Of a stretch of DNA of 54,394 nucleotides, positions 25,851 to 35,500 are shown piece by piece; the stretch's first letter is position 1; each line of letters opens with the position of its first letter. Both the position numbers and the translations under genes were made by a program. Origin of the DNA: Prosthecobacter sp. (GTDB lineage: Bacteria; Verrucomicrobiota; Verrucomicrobiia; Verrucomicrobiales; Verrucomicrobiaceae); the NCBI RefSeq assembly GCF_020439865.1, contig NZ_JAGRPF010000140.1:1-54394 (forward strand), written 5' to 3'. The notes under the pieces were generated by a model. The model worked only from the letters and a program-made list of their open reading frames with translations. It did no database searches and had not been told where the DNA came from.

Positions 25851-27203
25851 ATGGACTTCGCCAAATTCGCTTCTGAGTTCTCCGGCTTCGTCTGGGGGGT
25901 GCCCCTCATCGTGCTCCTGTTTGGGACACACCTGTTCCTGACAATTCGCACCGGTTTCATCCAGCGCTTCATCCCGCGGGCGATCAAGATTTCGATGTCA
26001 CGTGAGAACGAAGGCGAGGGAGATGTGTCGCAGTTTGGAGCTCTGATGACGGCACTCGCAGCGACCATAGGAGCGGGCAACATCATCGGTGTGGCCGGTG
26101 CGGTTGCCACCGGAGGGCCGGGAGCGGTATTTTGGATGTGGCTCACCGGTGTGTTCGGCATCGCCACCAAGTACTCCGAGGCGGTGTTGGCTGTGAAATA
26201 CCGTGTGAAAATGCCGGACGGCAGCTATGCGGGCGGTCCGATGTATGCACTGGAACGTGGGCTCGGGCAGAAGTGGCTCGGGATCGTGTTTGCGATCTTT
26301 ACCTGCATTGCTGCGTTTGGCATTGGAAACATGTTTCAGGCCAACTCAGTGGTGGGCTCGTTGAAGGACTACATCAAACCGGGTGACGACTACGAGAACA
26401 TCATGCGCTGGGTGTCGGGGCTTGTCATGGCGGCGATTACCGGAGCCGTGATTCTGGGCGGCGTGAAAAGCATCGCCAAGGTCTGCGGCTTTCTCGTGCC
26501 GATCATGGCCGTCGGTTATGTCCTCGGATGTGTCCTGATTCTGATCAAGAACGCCGCGTTGCTGCCCCAGGCCTTCAGCGATATTTTCAGCAGCGCGTTT
26601 TCCAGTCACGCGGCGGTGGGTGGTTTTGCCGGAGCGACGATGAAAGCCGTGGTTCAGGCTGGCATTGCCCGCGGCTTGTTTTCCAACGAATCCGGCCTCG
26701 GCAGCGCTCCGATCGTCGCGGCGGCCGCCCAGACGCGGAACCCGGTGCGTCAGGCGCTGGTGTCTTCGACGGCGACATTTTGGGACACCGTGGTTGTATG
26801 CGCGATTACCGGCCTGGTCATTGTGAGCAGCGGCCACTGGAAAGAGGGCTTGCCCAAGGAGTCACTGACCAATGCCGCCTTCGCCGAACTGCACACCGTA
26901 GGCCCCATTTTTCTGCTCTTCGGCTTGATGACCTTTGTGTTTTCTTCGATACTCGGCTGGTGCTACTACGGGGAGAAAGCAGCGGAATACCTTATCGGTC
27001 CGCGGGCGGTGAAGCCCTATCGCATCCTATGGGTGTTGATGGTTTTGTTCGGTGCCGTTCAGCCCGCTGCGGCGGTGATGGATTTCTCGGATGCTGCCAA
27101 CGGCCTCATGGCTGTCCCGAATCTCATCGCGTTGATCTGCCTGAGCGGTGTGATCGCTGCGGAAACCAGAGCGCATCGGGACGAGTTGACTGGAAAGAGC
27201 TGA
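25851..27203 (+). CDS. Sodium:alanine/glycine symporter (AGCS family)
   Basis: 450-residue inner-membrane transporter taking up alanine or glycine with Na+. About ten to eleven hydrophobic segments are visible. The family signature is clear: SQFGALMTALAATIGAGNII, then GVAGAVATGGPGAVFWMW, with ATKYSEAVLAVKYRV and PDGSYAGGPMYALERGLG following. Other family blocks are GIARGLFSNESGLGSAPIVA and GWCYYGEKAAEYL. The ATG at 25851 is used; MDFAKFASEFSGFVWG is a plausible N-terminus. Upstream lies the overlapping dyad at 25781. The tRNA-Gln gene follows 63 bases after the stop with its own promoter. Confidence 0.93.
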   Translation: MDFAKFASEFSGFVWGVPLIVLLFGTHLFLTIRTGFIQRFIPRAIKISMSRENEGEGDVSQFGALMTALAATIGAGNIIGVAGAVATGGPGAVFWMWLTGVFGIATKYSEAVLAVKYRVKMPDGSYAGGPMYALERGLGQKWLGIVFAIFTCIAAFGIGNMFQANSVVGSLKDYIKPGDDYENIMRWVSGLVMAAITGAVILGGVKSIAKVCGFLVPIMAVGYVLGCVLILIKNAALLPQAFSDIFSSAFSSHAAVGGFAGATMKAVVQAGIARGLFSNESGLGSAPIVAAAAQTRNPVRQALVSSTATFWDTVVVCAITGLVIVSSGHWKEGLPKESLTNAAFAELHTVGPIFLLFGLMTFVFSSILGWCYYGEKAAEYLIGPRAVKPYRILWVLMVLFGAVQPAAAVMDFSDAANGLMAVPNLIALICLSGVIAAETRAHRDELTGKS

Positions 27204-27221
27204 AAAAAAATGCTGTCACGC

Positions 27222-27249
27222 TTGCAAGCAGGACGGGTGCCTCTATTTT
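27222..27249 (+). promoter_or_regulatory. Promoter of the tRNA-Gln gene
   Basis: TTGCAA (27222-27227) and TATTTT (27244-27249) are 16 bases apart. An A-tract lies just upstream (27203-27210), and transcription would start about ten bases before the mature tRNA. Confidence 0.55.
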
Positions 27250-27266
27250 GCGCGCCCCTGACCCAC

Positions 27267-27340
27267 TGCCTCATGGTGTAATGGTAACACAGCAGATTCT
27301 GAATCTGTTATTCAAGGTTCGAATCCTTGTGAGGCAACCA
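27267..27340 (+). tRNA. tRNA-Gln (anticodon CUG)
   Basis: A complete cloverleaf is readable. The acceptor stem TGCCTCA/TGAGGCA is perfectly paired, with the U1-A72 pair typical of glutamine tRNAs. The D arm is GTG-TAATGGTAA-CAC. The anticodon stem GCAGA/TCTGT has a loop TTCTGAA with anticodon CTG at 27299-27301. The T arm CAAGG-TTCGAAT-CCTTG is standard. Discriminator A and the CCA end (27338-27340) are encoded. Confidence 0.96.
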
Positions 27341-27342
27341 CT

Positions 27343-27353
27343 CCCCCCCCCCC
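27343..27353. repeat. Run of eleven cytosines
   Basis: A C11 homopolymer starts two bases after the encoded CCA of tRNA-Gln and is followed by AGGGAG, so CTCCC/GGGAG could fold into a short hairpin. It is noncoding; runs like this are also where sequence errors collect. Confidence 0.8.
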
Positions 27354-27404
27354 AGGGAGGTAACAGCATTCCGGTCACGGACTTCCCTCACGAGCACGTG
27401 TGTG

Positions 27405-27446
27405 CTGATTTGTCCTGCTATTGGGGGCTGACAGGGGACAGATCAG
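27405..27446. repeat. Inverted repeat at the end of the small minus-strand gene
   Basis: CTGATTTGTCC and GGACAGATCAG pair over 11 bases with one G-T wobble around a 20-base G-rich loop. The right arm overlaps the stop codon of the gene at 27443. No T-run follows. Confidence 0.45.
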
Positions 27447-27790
27447 GCCTTGGCCCGACCTGCGGCGAGAATGGCCGAATCCAAGCGTGCCAGGCGATGA
27501 GCGCTGGAGGCCGTTTCGATGCCCTCAAGAGCCCGATAGGATTTGCCGATCTTCTGCACAAGCCCGCTGTTGGTCAGTTTGAGGATCTTCTCGTATGAGC
27601 GCAGGCGGAGCATTTCTTCACCCCCGCTGACCGCATTCTTGAGCTTTAGTCCCTCAAATACTCGTGCGAACAAATCTTTGAACTCGAAGGTTTCTCCTGT
27701 GGAAAGAACATTCACCAGTTCGTCGGTGACGTGATCAACTACCCGGCGGGAGAATGGAGCTTTTTTTGTGACTGCTTTTGTAGGGACCAT
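27443..27790 (-). CDS. Small hypothetical protein, possibly winged-helix-like
   Basis: 115 residues from the ATG at 27790 (MVPTKAVTKKAPFSRRVVDH); a GTG at 27805 would add five residues. Basic at both ends and helical in between (TDELVNVLSTGETFEFKDLF, RSYEKILKLTNSGLVQKIGK), followed by YRALEG. The alternation of short helices ending in a strand pair suggests a small DNA-binding fold, but no family is recognised. Base composition is visibly less GC-rich than in the surrounding core genes. It sits just downstream of tRNA-Gln, a common landing place for acquired DNA, although no integrase or duplicated tRNA end is seen. Confidence 0.55.
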   Translation of the reverse strand: MVPTKAVTKKAPFSRRVVDHVTDELVNVLSTGETFEFKDLFARVFEGLKLKNAVSGGEEMLRLRSYEKILKLTNSGLVQKIGKSYRALEGIETASSAHRLARLDSAILAAGRAKA

Positions 27791-27867
27791 CTGTCTCTGT
27801 ACCACATCAATTCAGCTCTGTCTCATAAACCCTTCGCAAATGTCACATTTCTGCCCTTCAAGCCGTC

Positions 27868-28152
27868 TCAGGAGGCCAGTTTTGCGTCTTTCGCGGTCCT
27901 CGTGAGGCGTTTAAAGGCGATTTCGGCCTTCAATGCGGCAGATTTGTTCTTCTGTGGCCACGAGCGCAGCAACTTCAACGGCCCGCGTCCGCGGGTGTAA
28001 CGTGCGCCTTTTCCCGTCCTGTGCTGGGCGATGCGTCGTTCCAGATCATTGGTGATGCCGCAGTAGAGAGTGCCGTCACCGCATTGGAGCACATAGAGAC
28101 ACCACTTTTTCGCGGGCCTGACTTTGGTGGCGGACTTTTTCTTTTTCGGCAC
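27868..28152 (-). CDS. GIY-YIG domain protein (YhbQ/UPF0213-like)
   Basis: 94 residues starting at a GTG (28152) with a Lys-rich leader. The GIY-YIG nuclease core is clear: CLYVLQCGDGTLYCGITNDL, followed by ERRIAQHRTGKGARYTRGRG and PLKLL. The two motif strands (LYV, YCG) and the Arg in the following helix are the expected catalytic elements, and a Glu in the later helix (LKAEIAFKRL) is in the place of the metal ligand. Single-domain proteins of this size are widespread; a role in DNA repair or processing is presumed but not proven. Short spacing suggests no tight operon with its neighbours. Confidence 0.85.
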   Translation of the reverse strand: MPKKKKSATKVRPAKKWCLYVLQCGDGTLYCGITNDLERRIAQHRTGKGARYTRGRGPLKLLRSWPQKNKSAALKAEIAFKRLTRTAKDAKLAS

Positions 28153-28179
28153 GGTCCAGCATAGCAGCAGGCTGAGAAA

Positions 28180-29523
28180 TCAAAACAGCTCGCTGATCAT
28201 TGTGCCTTCCGTCAACGCCACAGGCCGCCCGTCTGAGGAACGATATTCGATCTCACGGTAATCGTAGCCCAGCGCCGAGTAGATGCTCGCATGGATGTCC
28301 GCAGGCGAGACCGGGCGTTCCTTCGGATACGCACCCGAGGCATCACTGCTGCCGATGACCTGCCCGCCGCGCACGCCGCCGCCTGCGAGGAGCACGCTGT
28401 AGCAGCCCGGCCAGTGATCACGACCCGCATCGTTGTTGATCTTCGGCGTGCGGCCAAATTCACCCATCCAGACCACGAGCGTGCTGTCCAGCAGGCCGCG
28501 TTCCTCGAGATCGTCGAGCAGCGTGGCATAGGCCTGCTCCATCGGCGGCACGAGGCGGTTCTTGAGGCTGTTGAAGTTGTCCTTGTGCGTGTCCCAGGTG
28601 ATCGACGGCCCGTTCACCGTCGTGACAAACCGCGTACCGGATTCGATCAGACGACGCGCCAGCAGATGCGACTGGCCCCAGCTGTGCCTGCCGTAGCGCT
28701 CGCGCACTTTGTCGGGCTCCTTCGACAGATCGAACGCGTCTGCAGCCTTGCCGGTTTGCAGCATTGAAGTGGCAAGTTCATTGAAGATATCCATCTGCGC
28801 GACCTGCGATGATGCGATGGGTTGTGCGGCGGTGCTGATGTGATTGAGCAACGCGAGGCGTTCCTGAAACCGTTGCGGCGTGAGGCTGGCGTCGAGTCCC
28901 ATGTTCCGCACTCGGAAGCTTGCGGCGTTGGGATCGTCATCGAGCACGAAAGGATCGTAGCGATTACCCAGGCAGCCGCCGAACTGACCCGGCGTGAGAT
29001 ATACCTTGCTGTCGCAATGCGGAAACGGCGTGATGACATACGGCGGCACGCCTTTGCTGAATCCATCCCGCTGGGCCAGCCACCCGCAGAGCGTGCCGAC
29101 ACCGGGCAGATCGGTCGGGCTAGGAGTGATCAGCGTGCTATCCACACGATACGGTCTGCCGACCGTGGACCAATGCATGCCGCCGTTGTGGCTGCTGTGC
29201 CCGTGATGCACGCTGCGGATCAGCGCGACCTTGTCCATGCGCTTCGCCATCTGCGGAAGCAACTCGGTGACGTGGATGCCCGGCACGTTTGTCTTGATGG
29301 TCTTGAACTCGCCGCGGATCTCCGACGGCCCGTCCGGCTTGGGATCCCACAGATCGATGTGGCTCGGTGCTCCGCCGTTGAAGATCAAAATGACCGACTT
29401 CGCCTTGCCAAGACCGATGCCGGAGCGCACAGCAGATGCTCCAAGCGCACTTAACTGATTCAATCCGAAGCCGAGCATTCCCATCCCGCCCGCTTGCAGG
29501 ATGTTCCGACGCGAAAAGCGCAT
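28180..29523 (-). CDS. Tat-exported DUF1501 protein without an adjacent DUF1549 partner
   Basis: 447 residues from ATG 29523 (MRFSRRNILQAGGMGMLGFG), a twin-arginine signal; a GTG at 29547 would add eight residues. Core motifs match the other two copies: VILIFNGGAPSHIDLWDPKP, ELLPQMAKRMDKVALIRSVH, LARRLIESGTRFVTTVNGPS, WMGEFGRTPKINNDAGRDHW and SVLLAGGGVRGGQVIGSSDA. Unlike those, no DUF1549/DUF1553 gene lies next to it; its neighbours are a small secreted protein upstream and a GIY-YIG gene downstream. It also keeps the HHGHSSHNGGMHW segment that is shorter in the 22.9 kb copy. Function unknown; AlkP-superfamily fold expected. Confidence 0.88.
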   Translation of the reverse strand: MRFSRRNILQAGGMGMLGFGLNQLSALGASAVRSGIGLGKAKSVILIFNGGAPSHIDLWDPKPDGPSEIRGEFKTIKTNVPGIHVTELLPQMAKRMDKVALIRSVHHGHSSHNGGMHWSTVGRPYRVDSTLITPSPTDLPGVGTLCGWLAQRDGFSKGVPPYVITPFPHCDSKVYLTPGQFGGCLGNRYDPFVLDDDPNAASFRVRNMGLDASLTPQRFQERLALLNHISTAAQPIASSQVAQMDIFNELATSMLQTGKAADAFDLSKEPDKVRERYGRHSWGQSHLLARRLIESGTRFVTTVNGPSITWDTHKDNFNSLKNRLVPPMEQAYATLLDDLEERGLLDSTLVVWMGEFGRTPKINNDAGRDHWPGCYSVLLAGGGVRGGQVIGSSDASGAYPKERPVSPADIHASIYSALGYDYREIEYRSSDGRPVALTEGTMISELF

Positions 29524-29588
29524 TTCCGGGAGTGCTGTGTTTACCACGGAGCAAACCTACGGTGCAGGAGGCGATGTCTTGCGCTCGG

Positions 29589-29981
29589 TCACGGAACGAG
29601 TTCTCCCGATCCTTCGTAGAGCCAGAAATGCACCTGTTGATTGCGGATGTAGGCAGACGCAGAGGCGTTTTCGTTTCCGAACACCGTATCTAACTTATAA
29701 TCGACCTGAATCGTCCAATACACGAATGACCTTCCATCGGTAGTGAAAGCTGAGGAAGTGCGCTTTCGCGGCGGATGCAGCTTTTGAATGTTTTTAGGGC
29801 GGATTTCAGTGACCTGACCCGTCTCCATGCTTTTCAAGATGCAGTCGTATTCTCCCTGCTTGTTCAGTTCGGGTTTTGGGCCGGGGTCGTTGAGAACTCC
29901 CTTTGGTTTGATGACTTCATCATCAGCAACGGCCGCCATGACGCCGAGTGTTAGGCTGGACATAAGGGCTCGACGAGTCAT
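29589..29981 (-). CDS. Small exported hypothetical protein
   Basis: 130 residues. The N-terminus MTRRALMSSLTLGVMAAVAD looks like a short twin-arginine or Sec signal. The mature part has no recognised domain (YDCILKSMETGQVTEIRPKN; SFVYWTIQVDYKLDTVFGNE). It is predicted beta-rich. Its DNA is clearly less GC-rich than that of the neighbours, suggesting recent acquisition or relaxed selection. It lies 65 bases upstream of the lone DUF1501 gene on the same strand and could be cotranscribed with it. Confidence 0.6.
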   Translation of the reverse strand: MTRRALMSSLTLGVMAAVADDEVIKPKGVLNDPGPKPELNKQGEYDCILKSMETGQVTEIRPKNIQKLHPPRKRTSSAFTTDGRSFVYWTIQVDYKLDTVFGNENASASAYIRNQQVHFWLYEGSGELVP

Positions 29982-30045
29982 GCCAGTTTAACGTGCGACA
30001 CAGCCCCGTTTTAGAGGCGGGGGAGACAAAGTTTTCAGACAATTC

Positions 30046-30939
30046 TCACACCCGCCACTTGAGATCTACCTTAACGCCATTCCATTCGTGGTCGGGAAGG
30101 TGCGTGTGGGTGGTAAAACTGCCGCCGGTGTTGCTGAGGCTGGCCATCGTCCAACCAGTCGTCGAGGTTTTCTTGTCGGCGACATACGAGGTCGCGGGTG
30201 TGTTGAGGATGTGGATGCCCTCGTGCTCGAAGAAGTTGCGATGATGGATGTGGCCGTGGATGTAGGCTTTGACGTGCTTGCGGGCCGCCAGTTCCTTCCA
30301 GAGCGCCTCGGAATCCTCCAGACCGCCCGGGAAGTGCAGGGGATCGCCGCCCAGACGGGGATTGTGATGCGCGAACACCAGCGCCGGTTTGTCGGCGTGT
30401 TGATCGAGCAGCTTCGTCAGCCAGGTCACTTGGGCGTCGCCGAGCAAGCCTTGTGTCACCATCGTCTCTTTCAGCGAGTCGAGCAGGAAGAGGTTGGCCC
30501 CTGCGAGGTTCACCACGCCGACGTGTTTGGACTCCACAGCAGGTGACCCTGGCTTCTCGCTCTTCAATACTTCGTAAAACACCGCCCGGTCGTCGTGATT
30601 GCCCATCGTCAGATGCACCGACACTCCGGCTTCGCGAAGAGGTGCGATGAGCTTCGCAAAGTGCTCGTAGTCGCCGGGCTTCCCGTCCTTCAAGGCCAGA
30701 TCGCCGTTGATGACGACCGCGGCGGGGCGTTTCGGCAGCGCCAGCAACCAGGCAATCGTGTTCCGAAGATTGGTGGGGATCGAAGCGCTCTCGGGATGCT
30801 GCACGCCGATGTGCGTGTCGTTCAGGATGGCGATCAGGTTCTCGTCCACCTCGGCGGCAGATGCTCCGACCTGTCCCAGAACCACCGCGGCTCCGAGTTG
30901 CGTGATGAATTGGCGGCGTGAGGTTAGATGAATCGGCAT
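30046..30939 (-). CDS. Tat-exported calcineurin-like metallophosphoesterase
   Basis: 297 residues; the twin-arginine signal is TSRRQFITQLGAAVVLGQVG. The dinuclear-metal motifs appear in order: NDTHIG (Asp41, His43), INGDLA (Asp80), MGNHDD (Asn114, His115), FAHHNP and HGHIHHRN. The pattern is closest to the class III cyclic-nucleotide-phosphodiesterase/3',5'-cAMP PDE-like group, but its periplasmic location makes another phosphoester substrate likely. It is divergent from the dimethylformamidase-like gene with only 41 bases between the start codons, so the two promoters must overlap or lie inside the opposite leader, which suggests shared control. Confidence 0.9.
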   Translation of the reverse strand: MPIHLTSRRQFITQLGAAVVLGQVGASAAEVDENLIAILNDTHIGVQHPESASIPTNLRNTIAWLLALPKRPAAVVINGDLALKDGKPGDYEHFAKLIAPLREAGVSVHLTMGNHDDRAVFYEVLKSEKPGSPAVESKHVGVVNLAGANLFLLDSLKETMVTQGLLGDAQVTWLTKLLDQHADKPALVFAHHNPRLGGDPLHFPGGLEDSEALWKELAARKHVKAYIHGHIHHRNFFEHEGIHILNTPATSYVADKKTSTTGWTMASLSNTGGSFTTHTHLPDHEWNGVKVDLKWRV

Positions 30940-30980
30940 GGTCTGCTATACGGGCACGGGCGCTTCCGTATTGCTCCATC

Positions 30981-32486
30981 ATGGACCGCCGCGACTTCAT
31001 CAAGACCACCAGTGCCGCTGCAATCGCCTCTGGAGTGCGGACGACCTCGTCCGCAGCCATTCCTGCACAGCCCGATCTCATCAAAACCGAAAACGCGAAG
31101 GCGGGCGCGAGTTTCCAGCTCACGCGCATGCGACCGGACAACGCGAAGTCCTATCGCACGTCGTTGATCGAGGGCTACTGCTCGCGCCAGTCGGTGAAAG
31201 CGGGCGAAAAGCTCGACATCTTTGTCAGCACCAAACCGGTGGCGAAGTTCACGATCGAAATCTTCCGCATGGGCTACTACGACGGCGCGGGCTCGCGTTT
31301 GATGACCACGCTAGGACCGTTCGACGGCAAAACACAGCCGGTGCCCGAGATTGGCGAGCAGCGTCTGCGTGAGTGCCACTGGGAGTCGAGCACCTCGCTC
31401 ACGATTCCCGCCGACTGGCCCAGCGGCGTGTATCTCGGCCGTCTCACCACGGTTCCCGAAACCTTGGAGAAACCCTACTGGCAGAGCTATGTGATCTTCA
31501 TCGTCAAAGACGATCGCCCCGCCGACATCCTCTTCCAATGCAGCGACAACACCTGGCAGGCCTACAATCGCTGGCCGGTGAACGAATCGCTCTACACCGA
31601 TCCCCGCGCCGCGCATGCGCCGGGCGTCAGCGTGAGTTTTGACCGGCCCTACGGCAAATACGTGCAGATCTTTGAGAACCCGCTCAGCGTGGGCAGCGGC
31701 GAGTTCCTGCTGTGGGAATACCCGCTGTGCTACTGGCTCGAAAAAGAAGGCTACGATGTCACCTACTGCTCGAACGTCGACAACCTCGATCCTGCGAATC
31801 TCGCTCGCGTCAAAACGATGATCAGCGTCGGTCACGACGAGTATTGGGACGTGCGCCAGTATCAAAATGTGAAACAAGCCATCGCCGACGGTTTGAACGT
31901 GCTCTGGCTCTCCGCCAATGATGTGTACATGGTCACGCCCTTTACGCCGAATGCGAAAGGTGATGCCAACCGTCGTCTCACCCGTGAAACCTGCTATGGC
32001 GAATTTCGCGAGGAGGAAAAGGAGGCCTATTCCAAAGTCCTCGGACCCTTTGAAAATCCCGGTCCCGATGAACGCGACATTATCGGTGCGCGCACCATCG
32101 TTCCCTTCAACGGTGGCGGTGACTGGACCTGCGCGAAGCCCGATCACTGGCTTTTTGAAGGAACCGGCATGAAAATGGGCGACAGCATCCCCGGTCTCGT
32201 CGGTTGGGAATTTCACGGTGAGCCCGACACCGATCGTCCGGGCCTCGAAGTCGTCGGCGAAGGCAATGTCTGGGCCGGAGGCACGCGTCTCGGCAAATAC
32301 GCCTCGACGATTTACGAAGGCCCGAAGAAGAACATCGTCTTCAACGCCACCACCATCTTCTGGGCGCAGGGGTTGAGCGACCCCCCCGGGCACATGATCC
32401 CTTGGAGTCACTGGTCCCGTCCGCATGGACCCGATGAGCGCGTGCAGCGCATCACGAAGAATGCGCTGAAGAGGGCGATTGGATGA
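30981..32486 (+). CDS. Tat-exported N,N-dimethylformamidase-like protein
   Basis: 501 residues from ATG 30981; twin-arginine signal MDRRDFIKTTSAAAIASGVR. The rest matches the C-terminal domain of the large subunit of N,N-dimethylformamidase: IEGYCSRQSVKAGEKLDIFV, FRMGYYDGAGSR, SDNTWQAYNRWPVNES, VTYCSNVDN, SVGHDEYWDVRQY and WLSANDVYMV. In the characterised enzyme an iron is held by two Tyr and one Glu; the Tyr of WQAYN and the Glu of HDEYW are good candidates here. The protein is much shorter than the true large subunit, no small subunit is nearby, and it is secreted, so amidase activity on another substrate is more likely than growth on dimethylformamide. Confidence 0.82.
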   Translation: MDRRDFIKTTSAAAIASGVRTTSSAAIPAQPDLIKTENAKAGASFQLTRMRPDNAKSYRTSLIEGYCSRQSVKAGEKLDIFVSTKPVAKFTIEIFRMGYYDGAGSRLMTTLGPFDGKTQPVPEIGEQRLRECHWESSTSLTIPADWPSGVYLGRLTTVPETLEKPYWQSYVIFIVKDDRPADILFQCSDNTWQAYNRWPVNESLYTDPRAAHAPGVSVSFDRPYGKYVQIFENPLSVGSGEFLLWEYPLCYWLEKEGYDVTYCSNVDNLDPANLARVKTMISVGHDEYWDVRQYQNVKQAIADGLNVLWLSANDVYMVTPFTPNAKGDANRRLTRETCYGEFREEEKEAYSKVLGPFENPGPDERDIIGARTIVPFNGGGDWTCAKPDHWLFEGTGMKMGDSIPGLVGWEFHGEPDTDRPGLEVVGEGNVWAGGTRLGKYASTIYEGPKKNIVFNATTIFWAQGLSDPPGHMIPWSHWSRPHGPDERVQRITKNALKRAIG

Positions 32487-32591
32487 TCTTTTGAAGCAAG
32501 ATAAGCCAAGGGTTTGTCCGGAATCAGCCCGTGGTGAGAGAATGTTTGGCTGACGTTTCAACGTAAGCTTCTCAATCGCCTAATTCTGTTC

Positions 32592-35500
32592 ATGACTCGT
32601 GCCGTGCCCATGCTCTGCCTGCTTGCCATCAGTTCGGCCTTTGCCGCTGACAAGCTGAGCTTCAATCAAGACATTCGTCCGATCCTTTCGGAGAACTGCT
32701 TCGCTTGTCATGGCTTCGATGCGAAGAAGCGCGAGGCGGAATTGCGACTGGATACAAAAGAGGGCGCCTACACGGCCAAGGACGGGACTTTCCCGATCAA
32801 GCCGGGCGATCTGGCGAAGAGCGAGGTGTGGCAGCGCATCATCACGGATGATGCAGACGACCTCATGCCGCCGCCAAAGTCGCACAAGAAGCTCACGCAG
32901 GCGCAGAAGGACACGATCAAGCTCTGGATCGAGCAGGGGGCGCCGTATCAGAAGCACTGGGCGTTTGAGAAGCCGGTGGATCATTCGGGCGTGACGATCG
33001 ACGGACTGCTGGCGGAGCGGCAGGCGAAGGACAAACTCAGTTTTGCGGAGGAAGCGGACAAGGAGACGCTGATCCGTCGCGCGGCCTTCACATTGACCGG
33101 TTTGCCGCCAACGCTGGCGGAGGTGGATGCGTTTGTGAAGGACAAGTCACCACAGGCCTATGAGACGATGGTCGATCGCTACATGAAGTCGCCGCGTTAC
33201 GGCGAGGAGATGGCGCGGCACTGGCTGGATGTGGCGCGTTATGCGGACACGCACGGACTGCATCTCGACAACGAGCGCAGCATGTGGGCGTATCGCGACT
33301 GGGTGGTGAAGGCGTTCAACACGAACCTGCCCTTTGATCAATTCATCGTCTGGCAGATTGGGGGCGACCTCCTGCCGAATGCCACGCCGGATCAGATCAC
33401 GGCCACCGGGTTCTGCCGTTGCAATGTGACGACCAGCGAAGGCGGTGCGATCGACGAGGAATACCGGCATCTCTATGCGGTGGATCGCGCTGCGACGCTG
33501 ACCTCCGCCTTCATGGCACTGACGGGTGGCTGTGCGCAGTGCCACGATCACAAATACGATCCGCTGACGACGAAGGAGTTTTACTCGCTCTACGCTTTCT
33601 TTTACAGCGGCGCCGATCCGGCGATGGACAAGAACATCTCCGACACGCCGCCGTTTCTGAAGCTGCCGACACCTGAGCAGCAAAAAACGCTCGATGCGGC
33701 GGTTAAAGCCGAGGACGTGGCGCGGAAGGCTCTCGATGCAGCCGGGCAACACGTGGCCTACATCGATCCTGCGACGATCAAGCCGGCACCCGCGCCGCAA
33801 ACGGTCACGCAGGTGCTGTTTGATGACGCATTCGCCATCGGCACTGAAACGCGGAACACGTCGCGTAATCCGAGCGTGTGGCTGATGCAGCCCGGTTTTG
33901 GTGCGAAGTCGGGCAGGCGCGTGCTGGAACTCAGCAACGGCCAGTTCAGCCAGGAGATCATCACGCCGGTGCTTGAGCCGGTGGTGCTCGGCGACTCGCC
34001 TCGCGTCAGCGTGTGGGTGCGACTCGATCCGCTCAACACGCCGGGTGTCGTGTGTCTCGAACTCAACGGCCGCCGCATCGTCTGGGGAGACGCGCATGTC
34101 TTCGATGCCACGACCTACGGCAAGGACGACACGATCACGGCTGGACCGCTGCCCAAGCCGGGTGAGTGGACGCTGCTGAGTTTCGATCCCGGCGTGCTCG
34201 GATTGAAAACCGGTTCGCGCATCAACACCATCGCCGTGCAGCAGGTCGGTGGCACCACGACCTGGGATTTGTGCACTGTGACCGGCGAGATTCGTGCATC
34301 GGCCGATCTGCTCGCGTCACTCAGCGCGTGGTGGAAGGCGGTGGGCGGTGGGAAGAAGAATCCGCCGGATGTGCCTGCATCGGTTTTGAAGACGCTCATG
34401 ACCGCGCCGGACAAGGTCACCGATGCCAAGGCGCGAGAGAGCCTGCTGCATTTCTACCTCGCCCACATTGCGCATCCGGCCAATGACGAGATCGCCAGGC
34501 TGCGTCGTGAGTGGGAGGACGCGCAGGTGGCCCGCGCTGCGGCTGATGACGCAATTCCGGGCACGATGGTGTTTCACGATCTCGACACGCCGCGCGACAC
34601 CTTCATCGCCGTGCGCGGTCAGTACACGAAACTCGGCGACAAGGTCGAACCCGCCACGCCCGCCTTCTTGCCGTCTTTGAAAAAGGCCGATCCTGCCGCG
34701 CGTGCCACGCGGCTCGATCTCGCGAAGTGGCTGGTGGATTCCGAGAATCCGATGACAGCGCGTGTGACGGTGAATCGCTTCTGGCAGCAGGTGTTTGGTA
34801 TCGGCTTGGTGAAGACGAGCCATGATTTCGGCTCGCAAGGCGAACCGCCGAGCCATCCGGAACTGCTCGATCATCTCGCCGCGCAGTTTCAGAAGAACGG
34901 CTGGGACGTGAAGAAACTCATCAAGGAATTGGTGATGACGAAGGCGTTCAGGCAGGCCTCGCCCGTCGAGTCGAATCTGCTCAGTCTCGATCCTGACAAC
35001 CGTCTGCTCGCCCGTGGCCCACGCATTCGACTCGGTGCGGAGCAGATTCGTGACAACGCGCTCTTCGTCAGCGGGCTCATCAATCTCGAGATGGGCGGAC
35101 GCGGCGCCCGCACCTATCAGCCGCCGAACATCTGGGAACCGGTTGGCTATGGCGACAGCAACACGCGTTACTACCTGCAGGATCACGGCTCCGCGCTCTA
35201 TCGCCGCAGCCTCTACTGCTTCCTCAAGCGCACCGCACCGCCGCCCTTCATGACCACCTTCGACGCGCCGAACCGCGAGGAGAGCTGTACACGCCGTGAA
35301 CGCAGCAACACGCCGATGCAGGCGCTGCAACTCATGAATGACGTTCAGCATTTCGAAGCGGCGCGTGCCCTTGCCGAACGTGTGCTCAAGGAAGGTGGTG
35401 CGGATGACGCCCATCGCTTCGACTGGCTTTTCCGCACCGTATTGAGCCGCAAGCCGGATGCACAGGAGACAACGATGCTTCAGACGGCGCTCGCCAAACA

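Noticed and set aside
27267..28180. Integrative element at tRNA-Gln
   Set aside because: No integrase or recombinase gene and no second copy of the tRNA 3' end were found nearby.
32491..32565. Loose dyad (TTGAA...AGCCAA with TTGGCT...TTCAA) between the dimethylformamidase-like and cytochrome genes
   Set aside because: The arms are interrupted and the spacing is long; it is compatible with chance.
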